Notes: generated from the sequence alone by a model not told the origin. Counted from the first letter of the stretch, positions 9,777 through 22,773 are shown. The stretch: DNA of 64,000 nucleotides from Thiobius zoothamnicola (GCA_963678215.1 OY782758.1:1674001-1738000); one strand, 5' to 3'. A program made the numbers and translations.

Positions 9777-10459
9777 TCAACATTGCGCAATCCTTGCAAA
9801 AAGTTCGACAACGAATGAGCGATGCGGCAAAAGTTGCTGGGCGTGAAGCCAGTGACATTCAATTACTCGCTGTCAGCAAAACCAAACCCATAGACATGAT
9901 CCACACTGCCTATCAGGCAGGTCAAAGCTGCTTCGGCGAGAATTATCTACAGGACGCATTACCCAAAATATCCGCGTTGCATAAACTGCCCATCGAATGG
10001 CATTACATCGGAAAATTACAAAGTAATAAATGTAAAGACATCGCTAAACATTTCAATTGGGTACACAGTGTTGATCGATTAAAACATGTCCATTTGTTGA
10101 ATCAAAACCGATCCGATAACCAAGCGCCATTACAAATCTGTCTGCAAGTCAATCTCAGTGGGGAATCCAGCAAAAATGGTATTGACACCCATGAAACGAT
10201 TAATCTGGCAAAAGCCATCACGCCCTTAGCCCGCATACAATTACGCGGTCTGATGACTATGCCCAACCCCAATAGCCCTAAACAAGACCAAATCAGAATT
10301 TTTCAGAAACTGGCAGAACTCAAAACACGCATAAACCAACAAAATAATCGATCTTTAGATACTTTATCCATGGGTATGAGCGATGATCTTGAACTCGCTA
10401 TAGCAGCAGGCTCAACCATGGTGCGAATCGGTACGGATATCTTCGGCCCTCGGAACTGA
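9773..10459 (+). CDS. yggS: YggS/PROSC-family pyridoxal-phosphate homeostasis protein
   Basis: A 228-residue alanine-racemase-fold protein that binds PLP and buffers its level; loss disturbs amino-acid and vitamin B6 metabolism in known homologs. LLAVSKTKP places the PLP Schiff-base lysine at Lys36. FGENYLQDA (54-62), WHYIGKLQSNK and the C-terminal SMGMSDDLELAIAAGSTMVRIGTDIFG are family hallmarks. Its ATG overlaps the fmt stop by 4 nt, so translation is probably coupled to def-fmt. The family is well recognised although no enzymatic reaction is firmly established. Confidence 0.93.
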   Translation: MINIAQSLQKVRQRMSDAAKVAGREASDIQLLAVSKTKPIDMIHTAYQAGQSCFGENYLQDALPKISALHKLPIEWHYIGKLQSNKCKDIAKHFNWVHSVDRLKHVHLLNQNRSDNQAPLQICLQVNLSGESSKNGIDTHETINLAKAITPLARIQLRGLMTMPNPNSPKQDQIRIFQKLAELKTRINQQNNRSLDTLSMGMSDDLELAIAAGSTMVRIGTDIFGPRN

Positions 10460-10555
10460 TAAAAAACCTTGCGTCACAACTCCGAAAACTGGATGCTCCA
10501 CAAGCAATTCCATGAATATTTTCATCACTCGCCTGATTACAACACAAATCTAAAA

Positions 10556-10903
10556 CTACAACTGACACATTCGGTCTAATTGCAAACAAGAAAAGCATGT
10601 ATCAAAGCTTGTCTGCTTAATATCTTGATTACCTTTCCAGGGCGAAAAAGTATAAATAATCGCCATCATCATACTCAACGAAACAATGGCCAATAAATTT
10701 GAACGCCACCAAGAACCGAGATCCCATAGACCCCATGAAGCATTCAAAACCGAAGAGCCGAATTCATTTAATTCGGCATGACGTTTCAAGGCCTTATCTC
10801 GTATCCGCCATAACGTAACACGCGTCGATGAAGATAATGGCTTATCCCCGACAACTTGCATGGCATGAATCATTTTCTCGTCAATCATATCTATCATCAG
10901 CAA
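10556..10903 (-). CDS. Small hypothetical protein with one membrane segment
   Basis: A 115-residue open frame convergent with yggS and next to the rRNA operon terminator. The first half is charged and helical (RIRDKALKRHAELNEFG); SNLLAIVSLSMMMAIIYTF near residues 68-86 is a plausible single transmembrane helix; the tail has two cysteines. The plan of a soluble helix then one membrane helix recalls DUF3619-type proteins, but the match is too weak to assert. No partner gene suggests a function. It could be a chance frame, though base composition and the clean membrane segment argue mildly for a real gene. Confidence 0.45.
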   Translation of the reverse strand: MLMIDMIDEKMIHAMQVVGDKPLSSSTRVTLWRIRDKALKRHAELNEFGSSVLNASWGLWDLGSWWRSNLLAIVSLSMMMAIIYTFSPWKGNQDIKQTSFDTCFSCLQLDRMCQL

Positions 10904-10955
10904 TGATCAAATCTATCTGATCAAGCATACAATATATCTTCAGTGTATTCATGGC

Positions 10956-10993
10956 AAAAAAAATGCCTAGCTCCTAAAAGGAGCTAGGCATTT
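10956..10993 (-). terminator. Intrinsic terminator of the rRNA operon
   Basis: A perfect 15-bp stem (10961-10975 with 10979-10993) and a 3-nt loop, followed on the minus strand by a run of eight Ts. It lies 10 nt beyond the 3' end of the 5S gene and closes the operon. Confidence 0.9.
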
Positions 10994-11002
10994 CTGAATA
11001 AA

Positions 11003-11120
11003 TGCTTGGCAGTGACCTACTCTCACATGGGAAACCCCACACTACCATTGGCGAAGCACTGTTTCACTTCTGAGTTCGGGATGGAATCAGGTGGTTCCAG
11101 TACTCTATTGCCACCAAGCA
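11003..11120 (-). rRNA. rrf: 5S ribosomal RNA
   Basis: Reads on minus as TGCTTGGTGGCAATAGAG and onward through the conserved CCGAACTCAGAAGTGAAAC loop to a 3' end complementary to the 5' end (helix I, TGCTTGG with CCAAGCA). About 117 nt, last gene of the rRNA operon. Confidence 0.95.
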
Positions 11121-11155
11121 AACTTTTCGGAGTCATTAAAAAATCACTCCATGTC

Positions 11156-11177
11156 TGGTTTGATTGATCAAGCGCCT
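11156..11177 (-). other. 3' arm of the pre-23S processing stem
   Basis: TGGTTTGATTGATCAAGCGC pairs with the arm at 14043-14064 with two or three mismatches, closing a stem around the 23S gene. This is the expected RNase III substrate. Confidence 0.7.
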
Positions 11178-11240
11178 GGATATAAAAATCCAGCAATCAC
11201 CTTATGTCTTCAATAATCATCAAAGATTTTAGGTGTTATA

Positions 11241-13960
<2,720 letters not shown>

Positions 13961-14042
13961 ACAATAACCCCAAAAACTCTGAAGTCATTGACTAAGTAAT
14001 TGCTGACATATCCCATTCAAAGTCGAACTCATGACTTTGAAT

Positions 14043-14064
14043 TGGCGCCTTCTCAATCAAACCA
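14043..14064 (-). other. 5' arm of the pre-23S processing stem
   Basis: Complement of the arm at 11156-11177; together they form the precursor stem around 23S rRNA cut by RNase III. Confidence 0.7.
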
Positions 14065-14066
14065 AA

Positions 14067-14080
14067 TTTTTAAAGAACAA
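14067..14080 (-). promoter_or_regulatory. boxA antitermination motif in the 16S-23S spacer
   Basis: Minus-strand TTGTTCTTTAAAAA matches the boxA element bound by NusB-NusE. It lies between tRNA-Ala and 23S, the usual spacer position, and keeps polymerase resistant to Rho through the long untranslated operon. Confidence 0.75.
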
Positions 14081-14148
14081 TTGTTATTAAATACAAAATG
14101 GTCAATTCTGCTTTTGCTACAAAATTGACTAATTTGAATTCACATAGT

Positions 14149-14224
14149 TGGTGGAGCCAGGGAGGATCGAACTCCCGACCTCCTGCGTGCAAGGCAGGCG
14201 CTCTCCCAGCTGAGCTATGGCCCC
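14149..14224 (-). tRNA. tRNA-Ala (anticodon TGC)
   Basis: A 76-nt cloverleaf: acceptor GGGGCCA pairs with TGGCTCC (one G-T), anticodon loop CTTGCAC with TGC, T-arm GGGAGTTCGATCCTCCC, encoded CCA end. It sits in the rRNA spacer after tRNA-Ile. Confidence 0.97.
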
Positions 14225-14296
14225 AGGCTATTTCCCATTAAAAAACTAAAAGTTAAATCATTCCTAATAGGAAACACTTTCAGAGTTCACTGGAAA

Positions 14297-14373
<77 letters not shown>

Positions 14374-14388
14374 AATATCTGCAAATTT

Positions 14389-14410
14389 CAAGTAACTTGT
14401 GTGGGTGCTC
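14389..14410 (-). other. 3' arm of the pre-16S processing stem
   Basis: CAAGTAACTTGTGTGGGTGC is complementary over 22 nt, with a single mismatch, to 16036-16057 on the other side of 16S. The two arms form the RNase III processing stem. Confidence 0.8.
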
Positions 14411-14433
14411 AGCTGAAAAGCAATAGCTTCAAT

Positions 14434-15930
<1,497 letters not shown>

Positions 15931-16035
15931 TTTAAAGTTGCTTATGGCAACCAATCTTGGCTCAACTCAGAATCTTAACGTGATGTTAGTGATACTTCGT
16001 TGATATATTTCTTGGCTATCGCCCAATTATCAACG

Positions 16036-16057
16036 GAGCACCCACACAAATTACTTG
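16036..16057 (-). other. 5' arm of the pre-16S processing stem
   Basis: Pairs with 14389-14410 across the 16S gene (22 nt, one mismatch). It lies in the leader between the promoter and 16S. Confidence 0.8.
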
Positions 16058-16061
16058 AATA

Positions 16062-16076
16062 TTTTTATAAAGAGCA
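16062..16076 (-). promoter_or_regulatory. boxA-like motif in the rRNA leader
   Basis: Minus-strand TGCTCTTTATAAAAA resembles the boxA consensus of rRNA leaders and lies just upstream of the 16S processing arm. This is the expected place for assembly of the Nus antitermination complex. Confidence 0.6.
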
Positions 16077-16167
16077 GGCCTTTATTGGCCAACAAGACCA
16101 TCTATTTTAACGGCTTAAAACTTAAAGTCAAGAAGTTTTTCTTGGACTCTTTGCTTCGAGGAGGATA

Positions 16168-16195
16168 ATTATACTTGCTTAGCAGATAATGTCAA
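16168..16195 (-). promoter_or_regulatory. Sigma-70 promoter of the rRNA operon
   Basis: On minus, a perfect -35 TTGACA (16190-16195) and perfect -10 TATAAT (16168-16173) are separated by 16 bp. The 240-nt leader to 16S follows. AT-rich sequence lies upstream of the -35. Confidence 0.88.
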
Positions 16196-16552
16196 CTCCT
16201 AATTTTCACTTAAGTGCGATGCTTAAAGCGCCTCATCTAAGTGAGCGGCGCATTTTAATGATTTATTAAGCCACGTCAACTATTTTTTCAGACCGCACCA
16301 TCGCAAAAAAACACTACCACGCACATTTGCCGTCAAGGAAGGTGCAACAAAGGCAAAAGCTCTTGATAAACCGCATTTTGCAGCATAGCTGCCATAGGTT
16401 AGCAGTGGCCACTAAAGAGCAAGCTATCTGACTGACGAGGAAATATGCTGCCTCTCAATGAAAATGCCGAAGCCGTAATAAACATGGAACGATGAATGAA
16501 TCGACTTAGACGCTCTCAAGCGCTTCATCATATTAAAATGAAGCAATATGTC
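16196..16552. other. Intergenic region between rRNA promoter and ilvC terminator
   Basis: No gene is supported here. An open frame across 16424-16621 has no family resemblance and overlaps the ilvC terminator. The AT-rich part next to 16196 may act as upstream promoter element for the rRNA operon. Confidence 0.5.
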
Positions 16553-16590
16553 AGAAAACAAAAAGGCTCCTTTATAAGGAGCCTTTTGCG
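16553..16590 (-). terminator. Intrinsic terminator downstream of ilvC
   Basis: AAAAGGCTCCTT and AAGGAGCCTTTT form a strong hairpin; on minus it is followed by TTTTTTGTTTT. It lies about 80 nt after the ilvC stop and ends the ilvI-ilvH-ilvC unit. The hairpin also has T-rich sequence on plus. Confidence 0.85.
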
Positions 16591-16668
16591 CATTAAATAT
16601 CGCTGCGAAGATATCACCCACAATAAAGGCAATTCCTCTTAATTAGCCGACTTCAACTAGAATAGCCA

Positions 16669-17685
16669 TTAATTCTTCGATTTATCCACAACTTTTTGAA
16701 TCCAGGGCATCATGCTACGCAGAGTCGCACCAACCTGTTCAATTTCATGCTCTGCATTATTGCGACGATAAGCCGTCATCTCTGGATAATTAGTCTGGCC
16801 TTCCAGAATGAAGCGCTTAGCATATTCTCCATTGCGGATATTCGCCAGCGCTTCTCGCATCGCCTGGCGCGATTGCTCATTAATCACTTTAGGGCCAGTG
16901 ACGTATTCACCATATTCCGCATTATTGGAAATAGAATAATTCATATTGGCGATGCCGCCTTCATACATCAGGTCAACAATCAGCTTAAGTTCGTGCAGAC
17001 ATTCGAAATAAGCCATTTCTGGCGCATAGCCCGCATCAACCAGCGTCTCAAAACCCGCCTTGACCAATTCAACAGCGCCACCGCAAAGCACGGCCTGCTC
17101 ACCAAACAGGTCCGTTTCTGTTTCATCTTTGAAAGTGGTTTCAATGATGCCGGAACGACCACCACCAATCGCTGAGGCATACGACAGCGCCAGCGTTTTG
17201 GCCTGACCAGATGCGTCTTGCGCAACAGCGATCAAATCGGGAATTCCACCACCTTTGACAAATTCATTACGTACGGTATGGCCTGGTGCTTTCGGCGCGA
17301 TCATGATGACATCCAAATCCTCACGCGGCACAACCTGATTGTAGTGAATAGCAAAACCATGCGCGAAAGCCAATGTCGCACCTTCTTTCAAGTTCGGCTC
17401 AATTTTGCTGCGATATAGTTGGGCTTGGAACTCATCCGGAGTAAGCACCATCACTAAATCTGATTCAGCAACCGCCTCTTCAACCCCCTTAACAACCAAT
17501 CCCGCCGCTTCTGCTTTAGCCGCCGAAGCTGAACCTGGGCGCAATGCGACACGGACATCAACACCGGAGTCCTGCAAGTTATTCGCATGCGCGTGGCCTT
17601 GCGATCCATAACCGATAACAGCGACTTTTTTTGCCTTGATGAGAGATAAATCGCAATCTTTATCGTAGTAAACATTTACTGCCAT
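16669..17685 (-). CDS. ilvC: Ketol-acid reductoisomerase (NADP+)
   Basis: A 338-residue class I enzyme of valine, leucine and isoleucine synthesis that isomerises and reduces acetolactate. The Rossmann segment VAVIGYGSQGHAHA (21-34) binds NADPH, and the C-terminal knotted domain carries ETFKDETETDLFGEQ with metal-binding acidic residues and ECLHELKLIVDLMYEGG. Start ATG 17685 is chosen because MAVNVYYDKD is the conserved N-terminus and AAGGAAC precedes it; an in-frame extension to 17781 crosses the leader. It lies 139 nt after ilvH with a GC-rich hairpin leader repeat (17707-17738). Confidence 0.97.
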   Translation of the reverse strand: MAVNVYYDKDCDLSLIKAKKVAVIGYGSQGHAHANNLQDSGVDVRVALRPGSASAAKAEAAGLVVKGVEEAVAESDLVMVLTPDEFQAQLYRSKIEPNLKEGATLAFAHGFAIHYNQVVPREDLDVIMIAPKAPGHTVRNEFVKGGGIPDLIAVAQDASGQAKTLALSYASAIGGGRSGIIETTFKDETETDLFGEQAVLCGGAVELVKAGFETLVDAGYAPEMAYFECLHELKLIVDLMYEGGIANMNYSISNNAEYGEYVTGPKVINEQSRQAMREALANIRNGEYAKRFILEGQTNYPEMTAYRRNNAEHEIEQVGATLRSMMPWIQKVVDKSKN

Positions 17686-17706
17686 GGTGGTGTTCCTTAA
17701 ACACAA

Positions 17707-17738
17707 TTTAATCTTAACTCCCCGCCGCTTGCAGCGGG
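17707..17738 (-). repeat. GC-rich hairpin leader element upstream of ilvC
   Basis: On minus, CCCGCTGCAAGCGGCGGGG is followed by AGTTAAGATTAAA. A closely similar element occurs at 37360-37393 before the isoaspartyl methyltransferase gene. In both cases it ends 22 nt before the chosen start codon. It could be a dispersed palindromic repeat or a shared 5' UTR element. Confidence 0.55.
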
Positions 17739-17824
17739 CGCGAATTGATGAGGCTTCCCAAGAGTCAGCGACGAGGCGCATGGCTCCGTTGACGATCTAA
17801 ATTCGATTTCTAGATGCTGAATCG

Positions 17825-18316
17825 TCAAACAAGGTGTTTATTGCCGCGCGCAATACCCATCACACCGGAGCGAACTGTTTCAATAATGCATTCTTCTCCC
17901 AGTGCCTGGATAAAAGCATCCAGCTTTTGACTTCCCCCGGTCATCTCAATCGTGTATTGATTAGCGGCGACATCAATGATCCGACCACGGAATATATCTG
18001 ACATCCGCTTAACTTCTTCGCGCACCCCACCGTCAGCCCGCACTTTGATCATCATCAACTCGCGCTCAATATGCGGACCTTCAGTTAAATCCATTAGCTT
18101 GACTACATCAATCAGTTTATTCAGCTGCTTGGTGATTTGTTCAAGCACGTTCTCATCGCCACGAGTGACAATGGTCATACGGGATAAACTGGGATCTTCC
18201 GTCGGCGCCACAGTCAATGATTCAATGTTATATCCACGCGCGGTAAACAAATTGGCCACGCGCGATAAGGCACCCGATTCATTTTCTAAAAGCACTGCAA
18301 TAATACGTTGCATCAA
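17825..18316 (-). CDS. ilvH: Acetolactate synthase small (regulatory) subunit
   Basis: A 163-residue ACT-domain protein, the exact length of E. coli IlvH. IIAVLLENESGALSRVANLF (4-23) forms the first ACT strand-helix unit that binds valine, giving feedback inhibition of the catalytic subunit. The second half contains GRIIDVAANQYTIEMTG. The start overlaps the stop of ilvI by 4 nt, so the two subunits are translationally coupled. Confidence 0.96.
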   Translation of the reverse strand: MMQRIIAVLLENESGALSRVANLFTARGYNIESLTVAPTEDPSLSRMTIVTRGDENVLEQITKQLNKLIDVVKLMDLTEGPHIERELMMIKVRADGGVREEVKRMSDIFRGRIIDVAANQYTIEMTGGSQKLDAFIQALGEECIIETVRSGVMGIARGNKHLV

Positions 18317-20046
18317 GCCAACTCCCGTTCCGATGAGAGATACGGCGACATATGCATTTCGTGATGCCCTTTACCCGCCTCAATCATCGGATAAACATTC
18401 TCTTCCGGGTCAACCACGATATCCATGAAAACCAATCGATCCCGCATACCGAAAGCTTCACGATACGCAGCCTCCAGATCGGCTGGACTTGTCACCTGCA
18501 TACCGACATGCCCGAAGCTTTCAGATAATTTGATGAAATCAGGCAACGCATCGACATAAGAGTGTGAATAACGACCATCATAGAAAAACTCCTGCCATTG
18601 GCGCACCATCCCCATATAACCATTGTTCAATAGAATAATCTTCAATGGCAGATCATATTGCTTACAGGTCGCTAATTCCTGAATGCACATTTGGATACTC
18701 GCTTCCCCGGTGACGCAAGCCACCGTCGCTTCAGGGAAAGCTTGTTGCACTCCCATAGCTGCGGGCAAACCAAATCCCATGGTGCCAAGGCCACCGGAAT
18801 TGATCCAACGTCGTGGCTTGTCAAACGGGTAGAACTGCGCCGCGAACATTTGGTGCTGACCAACATCAGAGGTCAGATAAAAATCCATTTCCCGGGTCAC
18901 TTGATACAAAGCATCAACCGCTTTTTGCGGCTTGATCACCTGGTCACTCGGCAAATAACTCAAGCAATTAACACTGCGCCAGCCTTCAATTCGCGCCCAC
19001 CAATCTGATAACGCCTTCACATCCGGCTTACGTTGCATTTCCTCAATCAAACGCAACATGTCTTCCAACACATTATTGACTTGCCCGACAATTGGCACGT
19101 CAACACGAACTGTTTTGGAGATAGACGCCGGATCCACATCAATATGGATAATTTTGGCATGCGGGCAGAAATGCGCGATTTTCCCCGTCACCCGGTCATC
19201 AAAACGGGCGCCGATCGCAATCAACACATCCGTTTCATGCATCGCCATATTGGCTTCATAGGTGCCATGCATGCCAAGCATGCCGAGAAACAACTGATCT
19301 GTCGCTGGATACCCACCCAAACCCATCAAGGTGTTGGTGACTGGGAATCCGGTAACCTGGGCCAGCTTGTATAAATTTTCTGAAGCATCGCCCAGCACCA
19401 CGCCACCACCGGTATAGATCACTGGACGCTTAGCCTGCATCATAAAGTCAACTGCTTTACGAATTTGCCCGGAATGGCCGCGCTCAACCGGCATGTAAGA
19501 ACGCATCTGAATCGTTGCCGGATAGACATAAGACACTTTGATATCAGGATCAGTCACGTCTTTGGGAATATCCACGACAACAGGACCAGGACGGCCAGAA
19601 GCAGCGATATAGAACGCTTTTTTCATCGTCATGGCGATGTCTTCAACCCGCTTGACCAGAAAATTATGCTTCACACAGGGGCGAGTGATGCCCACCGTAT
19701 CCACTTCCTGAAAAGCATCAGAACCAATGACTGGCGTAGGCACCTGGCCGCTCACCACGACCATAGGGATGGAATCCATAAAAGCCGTCGCAATACCAGT
19801 AACCGCATTGGTCGCGCCAGGGCCTGATGTCACCAGCGCCACCCCTACTTTACCTGTCGCTCGGGCATAACCGTCAGCCGCATGAGTGGCGGCCTGCTCG
19901 TGGCGCACCAAAATATGCTGTATGGCTTCCTGCTTGAATAATGCATCATAAATATGCAAGACAGCACCACCTGGATAGCCCCAGACATATTCGACACCTT
20001 CGTCTTTTAGCGCCTGTACGACGATTTCGGCGCCACTTAGCTCCAC
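18313..20046 (-). CDS. ilvI: Acetolactate synthase large (catalytic) subunit, biosynthetic
   Basis: A 577-residue TPP- and FAD-dependent enzyme making acetolactate and acetohydroxybutyrate from pyruvate and 2-oxobutyrate. EYVWGYPGGAVLHIYDAL with HILVRHEQAATHAADGYAR contains the catalytic glutamate; GEASIQMCIQELATCKQYDLPLKIILLNN is the TPP-binding motif, with GEAS replacing the more common GDGS/GDAS, so Glu sits at the first-acid neighbour. The start is GTG 20046 with GGAGG 7 nt upstream. That Shine-Dalgarno sequence lies in a small hairpin (20051-20069). First gene of ilvI-ilvH-ilvC. Confidence 0.96.
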   Translation of the reverse strand: MELSGAEIVVQALKDEGVEYVWGYPGGAVLHIYDALFKQEAIQHILVRHEQAATHAADGYARATGKVGVALVTSGPGATNAVTGIATAFMDSIPMVVVSGQVPTPVIGSDAFQEVDTVGITRPCVKHNFLVKRVEDIAMTMKKAFYIAASGRPGPVVVDIPKDVTDPDIKVSYVYPATIQMRSYMPVERGHSGQIRKAVDFMMQAKRPVIYTGGGVVLGDASENLYKLAQVTGFPVTNTLMGLGGYPATDQLFLGMLGMHGTYEANMAMHETDVLIAIGARFDDRVTGKIAHFCPHAKIIHIDVDPASISKTVRVDVPIVGQVNNVLEDMLRLIEEMQRKPDVKALSDWWARIEGWRSVNCLSYLPSDQVIKPQKAVDALYQVTREMDFYLTSDVGQHQMFAAQFYPFDKPRRWINSGGLGTMGFGLPAAMGVQQAFPEATVACVTGEASIQMCIQELATCKQYDLPLKIILLNNGYMGMVRQWQEFFYDGRYSHSYVDALPDFIKLSESFGHVGMQVTSPADLEAAYREAFGMRDRLVFMDIVVDPEENVYPMIEAGKGHHEMHMSPYLSSERELA

Positions 20047-20050
20047 CTGA

Positions 20051-20069
20051 CAACCTCCACTATAGGTTG
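20051..20069 (-). promoter_or_regulatory. Hairpin covering the ilvI Shine-Dalgarno sequence
   Basis: CAACCT and AGGTTG form a 6-bp stem with a 7-nt loop directly before the GTG start; the stem buries part of the GGAGG. It may tune translation. No leader peptide rich in branched-chain codons was seen upstream, so classical attenuation is not supported. Confidence 0.35.
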
Positions 20070-20296
20070 GTTCTTAACCTTATAAGAAAGCAATAGAAAT
20101 TCCCACATTTCGTACGCAAACCATAAACTTCTCAACCTACTGATATTAGACGCTCAGGTCAATATGCAAAATCCCTCATCAAAGCCATCCAGATTGTAGG
20201 GATCGAGCGCCTTAACACCACTGAGAGCAGGTAAAATACACGCGACTAAAAACCCTGATTCCATCCAATGACAGTTTCCATGACGACATCAACAGC

Positions 20297-20746
20297 ATGA
20301 GTTCCCAACACAAACGTCCCCAATCTGTTTTGGTTCTGGTATGCACGCAGAGTGGTGATGTGTTATTGATGGAGCGCGTTAGGCCACGCGGTTTTTGGCA
20401 ATCCGTCACTGGTGCTTTACGCTGGGGCGAAACGAGGCGGATGGCGGCGCAACGAGAATTATGGGAAGAAACCGGCATACAGTCCGGCAACCAATTGTAC
20501 GATTGCCGCCTGCATGAACGTTTTCGCATTATGCCGTCTTGGTCCAAACGTTATGCGCCAAATGCACATTTCAATACGGAACGTTGGTTTATTATGCGCT
20601 TGCCCAAGCGTCGCCTAATCCGTCTGAATTCACTTGAGCATCAAGACTATCGGTGGTTGCCCGCCGAACAGGCAATGAAAAAAACGACTTCATGGACTAA
20701 TCGGAAAACGATTCATAGACTGATCATCTCACACGCAACCGGGTGA
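20297..20746 (+). CDS. nudB: Dihydroneopterin triphosphate diphosphatase
   Basis: A 149-residue NUDIX hydrolase. The NUDIX box is GALRWGETRRMAAQRELWEETGI (residues 39-61) and fits Gx5Ex7REUXEExGU. The N-terminus RPQSVLVLVCTQSGDVLLMERVRPRGFWQSVTG is the NudB pattern, and the C-terminal WLPAEQAMKKTTSWTNRKTI also matches. It removes pyrophosphate from dihydroneopterin triphosphate in folate synthesis. The gene is divergent from ilvI. folK, another folate gene, is elsewhere in the window, so there is no folate operon here. Confidence 0.88.
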   Translation: MSSQHKRPQSVLVLVCTQSGDVLLMERVRPRGFWQSVTGALRWGETRRMAAQRELWEETGIQSGNQLYDCRLHERFRIMPSWSKRYAPNAHFNTERWFIMRLPKRRLIRLNSLEHQDYRWLPAEQAMKKTTSWTNRKTIHRLIISHATG

Positions 20747-21081
20747 CAGATCGCATCTGGCAGTAACATACCGCGAAACCATAGGGCTATTTGCATTAAT
20801 TAACTTCTATCCTCCCCTGTGAATTTATTTTGCGTTCATCGGTAATTTTAATGATCATAGCTGAATTGTGGCTGAACAAGTCAAATAAGGCTTAACAGAC
20901 TGTTGAAATTCGCTCAGGAAGGTGCAAAACAACACACAAAAGCGCATTGCACGCTTTTAATCATTGGCTTTATTAGTCTCCCGCACAGGAATTCAAACGC
21001 GGGGTATAACGGGATTTTACAATCCGGCAAGCACGGAATCAGCACCGAAGTCCCATTGCGAAACACGGGGAAACTGAATAC
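20747..21081. other. Intergenic region upstream of the dab locus
   Basis: About 335 nt between nudB and dabB with no convincing gene. It contains a short palindrome ATTAATTAA near 20796 that could be part of a regulator site, but no promoter stands out. A frame at 20903-21136 overlaps dabB out of frame and has no family features. Transcription of dab must start in or before this region. Confidence 0.4.
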
Positions 21082-22761
21082 ATGGACCAACTCATTATCC
21101 TGCTGCCTACCTTACCCTTATTGTCGGCGCTGCTAACCCATTTATCAGCGCCTTTGCTAGGAAACCAGGCAATACGCATCAGTTTGGCCAGCGGCGTATT
21201 GACGCTGTTGCTGGCCGCAGTATTACTTGGCTTCGCCTTGAGTGGCCAAACAGCGCAATGGCATGATTCCGGCTCTGCCTGGGGCAGCTTGCTCTTCGAC
21301 CCGCTCAGCGTTCTGATGAGCTTGGTGATCGCTGGCATCAGTCTGATCGTGCGCCTGTACTCCGTACGTTACATGGTTGAGGAAAAAGGCTATGTCCGCT
21401 TTTTTGCATTGCTGGACCTAATGACCGCCGCATTATTAGTGATGGTCGCCGCTGGCGATCTCATCACTTTGTTGATCGCTTGGCACCTGATCGGCGTACT
21501 GCTGTATTTCTTATTGGGCCATGATATGCGCAGCACGGCGGCATACCGTTATGGCTTTTGGACTTTCATCACCTATCGGCTGGGTGATTTACCGCTGATC
21601 TTGGCAGCAGTTGTCTTGTTTCATACTTACGAGACTTGGTCTTTACCCCTCATTTTCGAGCGCATGGCCGCCAATCCGGCTGCATTGACTTTCTTTGACA
21701 TACCCGTGGCCGAAGCTGTTGGCGCTTTGGTAGCGATGGCAGCATTCGCGCGATCCGCACAGTTTTTATTACACACCTGGCTGCCCTACACCATGGAAGG
21801 CCCCACACCAGTATCCGCATTAATGCATGCCGGTATCGTGAATGCCGGCGGCTTTTTGATCAACCGTTTCGCACCAGTTTACGTACATACGGATGGCGTG
21901 CTGCATTGGGTGTTTATCGTTGGTTTGATCACCGCAGTAATTGGCTCTGTATTGATGCTGAGCCAAAATGACATCAAAAAATCACTTGGCTACTCAACCA
22001 TGGGACAAATGGGTTTCATGATCATGGAATGCGGCGTCGGCGCTTTCTCACTGGCGGTTTTCCATCTGATCGCACATGGCTTGTTCAAAGGCACTTTGTT
22101 CCTTGGCGCTGGCGGCGTGATTAACGAAGCACGGCATAACGACGGCGTACCCAAAGATGATTTATATACTTTCATTGTCGAGCGCAAACCACCAACCAAC
22201 CGACAACCCTGGCTGATCATGGCGATCATCACCCTGGCCGTGCCAGTATTGGTGCTGGTGTTATCGCATCTTTGGGTCGCACCGGATTTATTCCACAAAC
22301 AAGGCGCGATCGTGTTGCTCTTCTTCGGCTGGGTCACTGGTGCTCAGTTACTATTCTCAACCTATCATATGAGTTCGCAAAACCCGTGGCGCCTGTTCAC
22401 GTTGATTATATTTTCGTTTACCGTCGTGGTGATCGGCTATACCTTGATCAGCCATATGTTTGATGTATTCCTATATCCAGATCCAGCTTTCGCCAAACAA
22501 TTATATGCGGCAGCAGGAATTGATGTGGGCTGGTTTGATGTATTGATTGGCCTGATCACCGCGATCATCGTACTGGGATGGCTACGCGCCTACTATGCCG
22601 AGCGCAGCGCAAAACAGCGCAAAACCCAGCACGGTGGTTGGTGGATGGATTTTTACGCTTTGATATCGCGTGAATTTTATGTGATTGACTTATACGCTTG
22701 GTTGACGCGTCATCTGCTAGCAACATCCGCACGTCTCAATACTTGGCTTAAATGGGGTTGA
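21082..22761 (+). CDS. dabB: DabB-like proton-conducting membrane subunit of the DAB inorganic-carbon accumulator
   Basis: A 559-residue, strongly hydrophobic protein of the NuoL/MrpA antiporter family with about 14 predicted membrane helices. The proton-channel helices contain LLHTWLPYTMEGPTPVSALMHAG (about 230-252), with the conserved Lys-type pathway residues in NDIKKSLGYSTMGQMGFMI and HLIAHGLFKGTLFLGAGGVI. In Halothiobacillus DabB works with DabA to convert CO2 to bicarbonate vectorially, driven by ion flux. Here it is followed by a membrane gene and dabA. It is not part of a complex I operon, which supports DabB over NuoL. Confidence 0.9.
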   Translation: MDQLIILLPTLPLLSALLTHLSAPLLGNQAIRISLASGVLTLLLAAVLLGFALSGQTAQWHDSGSAWGSLLFDPLSVLMSLVIAGISLIVRLYSVRYMVEEKGYVRFFALLDLMTAALLVMVAAGDLITLLIAWHLIGVLLYFLLGHDMRSTAAYRYGFWTFITYRLGDLPLILAAVVLFHTYETWSLPLIFERMAANPAALTFFDIPVAEAVGALVAMAAFARSAQFLLHTWLPYTMEGPTPVSALMHAGIVNAGGFLINRFAPVYVHTDGVLHWVFIVGLITAVIGSVLMLSQNDIKKSLGYSTMGQMGFMIMECGVGAFSLAVFHLIAHGLFKGTLFLGAGGVINEARHNDGVPKDDLYTFIVERKPPTNRQPWLIMAIITLAVPVLVLVLSHLWVAPDLFHKQGAIVLLFFGWVTGAQLLFSTYHMSSQNPWRLFTLIIFSFTVVVIGYTLISHMFDVFLYPDPAFAKQLYAAAGIDVGWFDVLIGLITAIIVLGWLRAYYAERSAKQRKTQHGGWWMDFYALISREFYVIDLYAWLTRHLLATSARLNTWLKWG

Positions 22762-22773
22762 GGCTAGGCCGAT

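Noticed and set aside
16424..16621. 65-codon frame between rRNA promoter and ilvC
   Set aside because: It includes the ilvC terminator hairpin and shows no family feature.
20903..21136. 77-codon frame upstream of dabB
   Set aside because: It runs into dabB out of frame and has no recognisable features.
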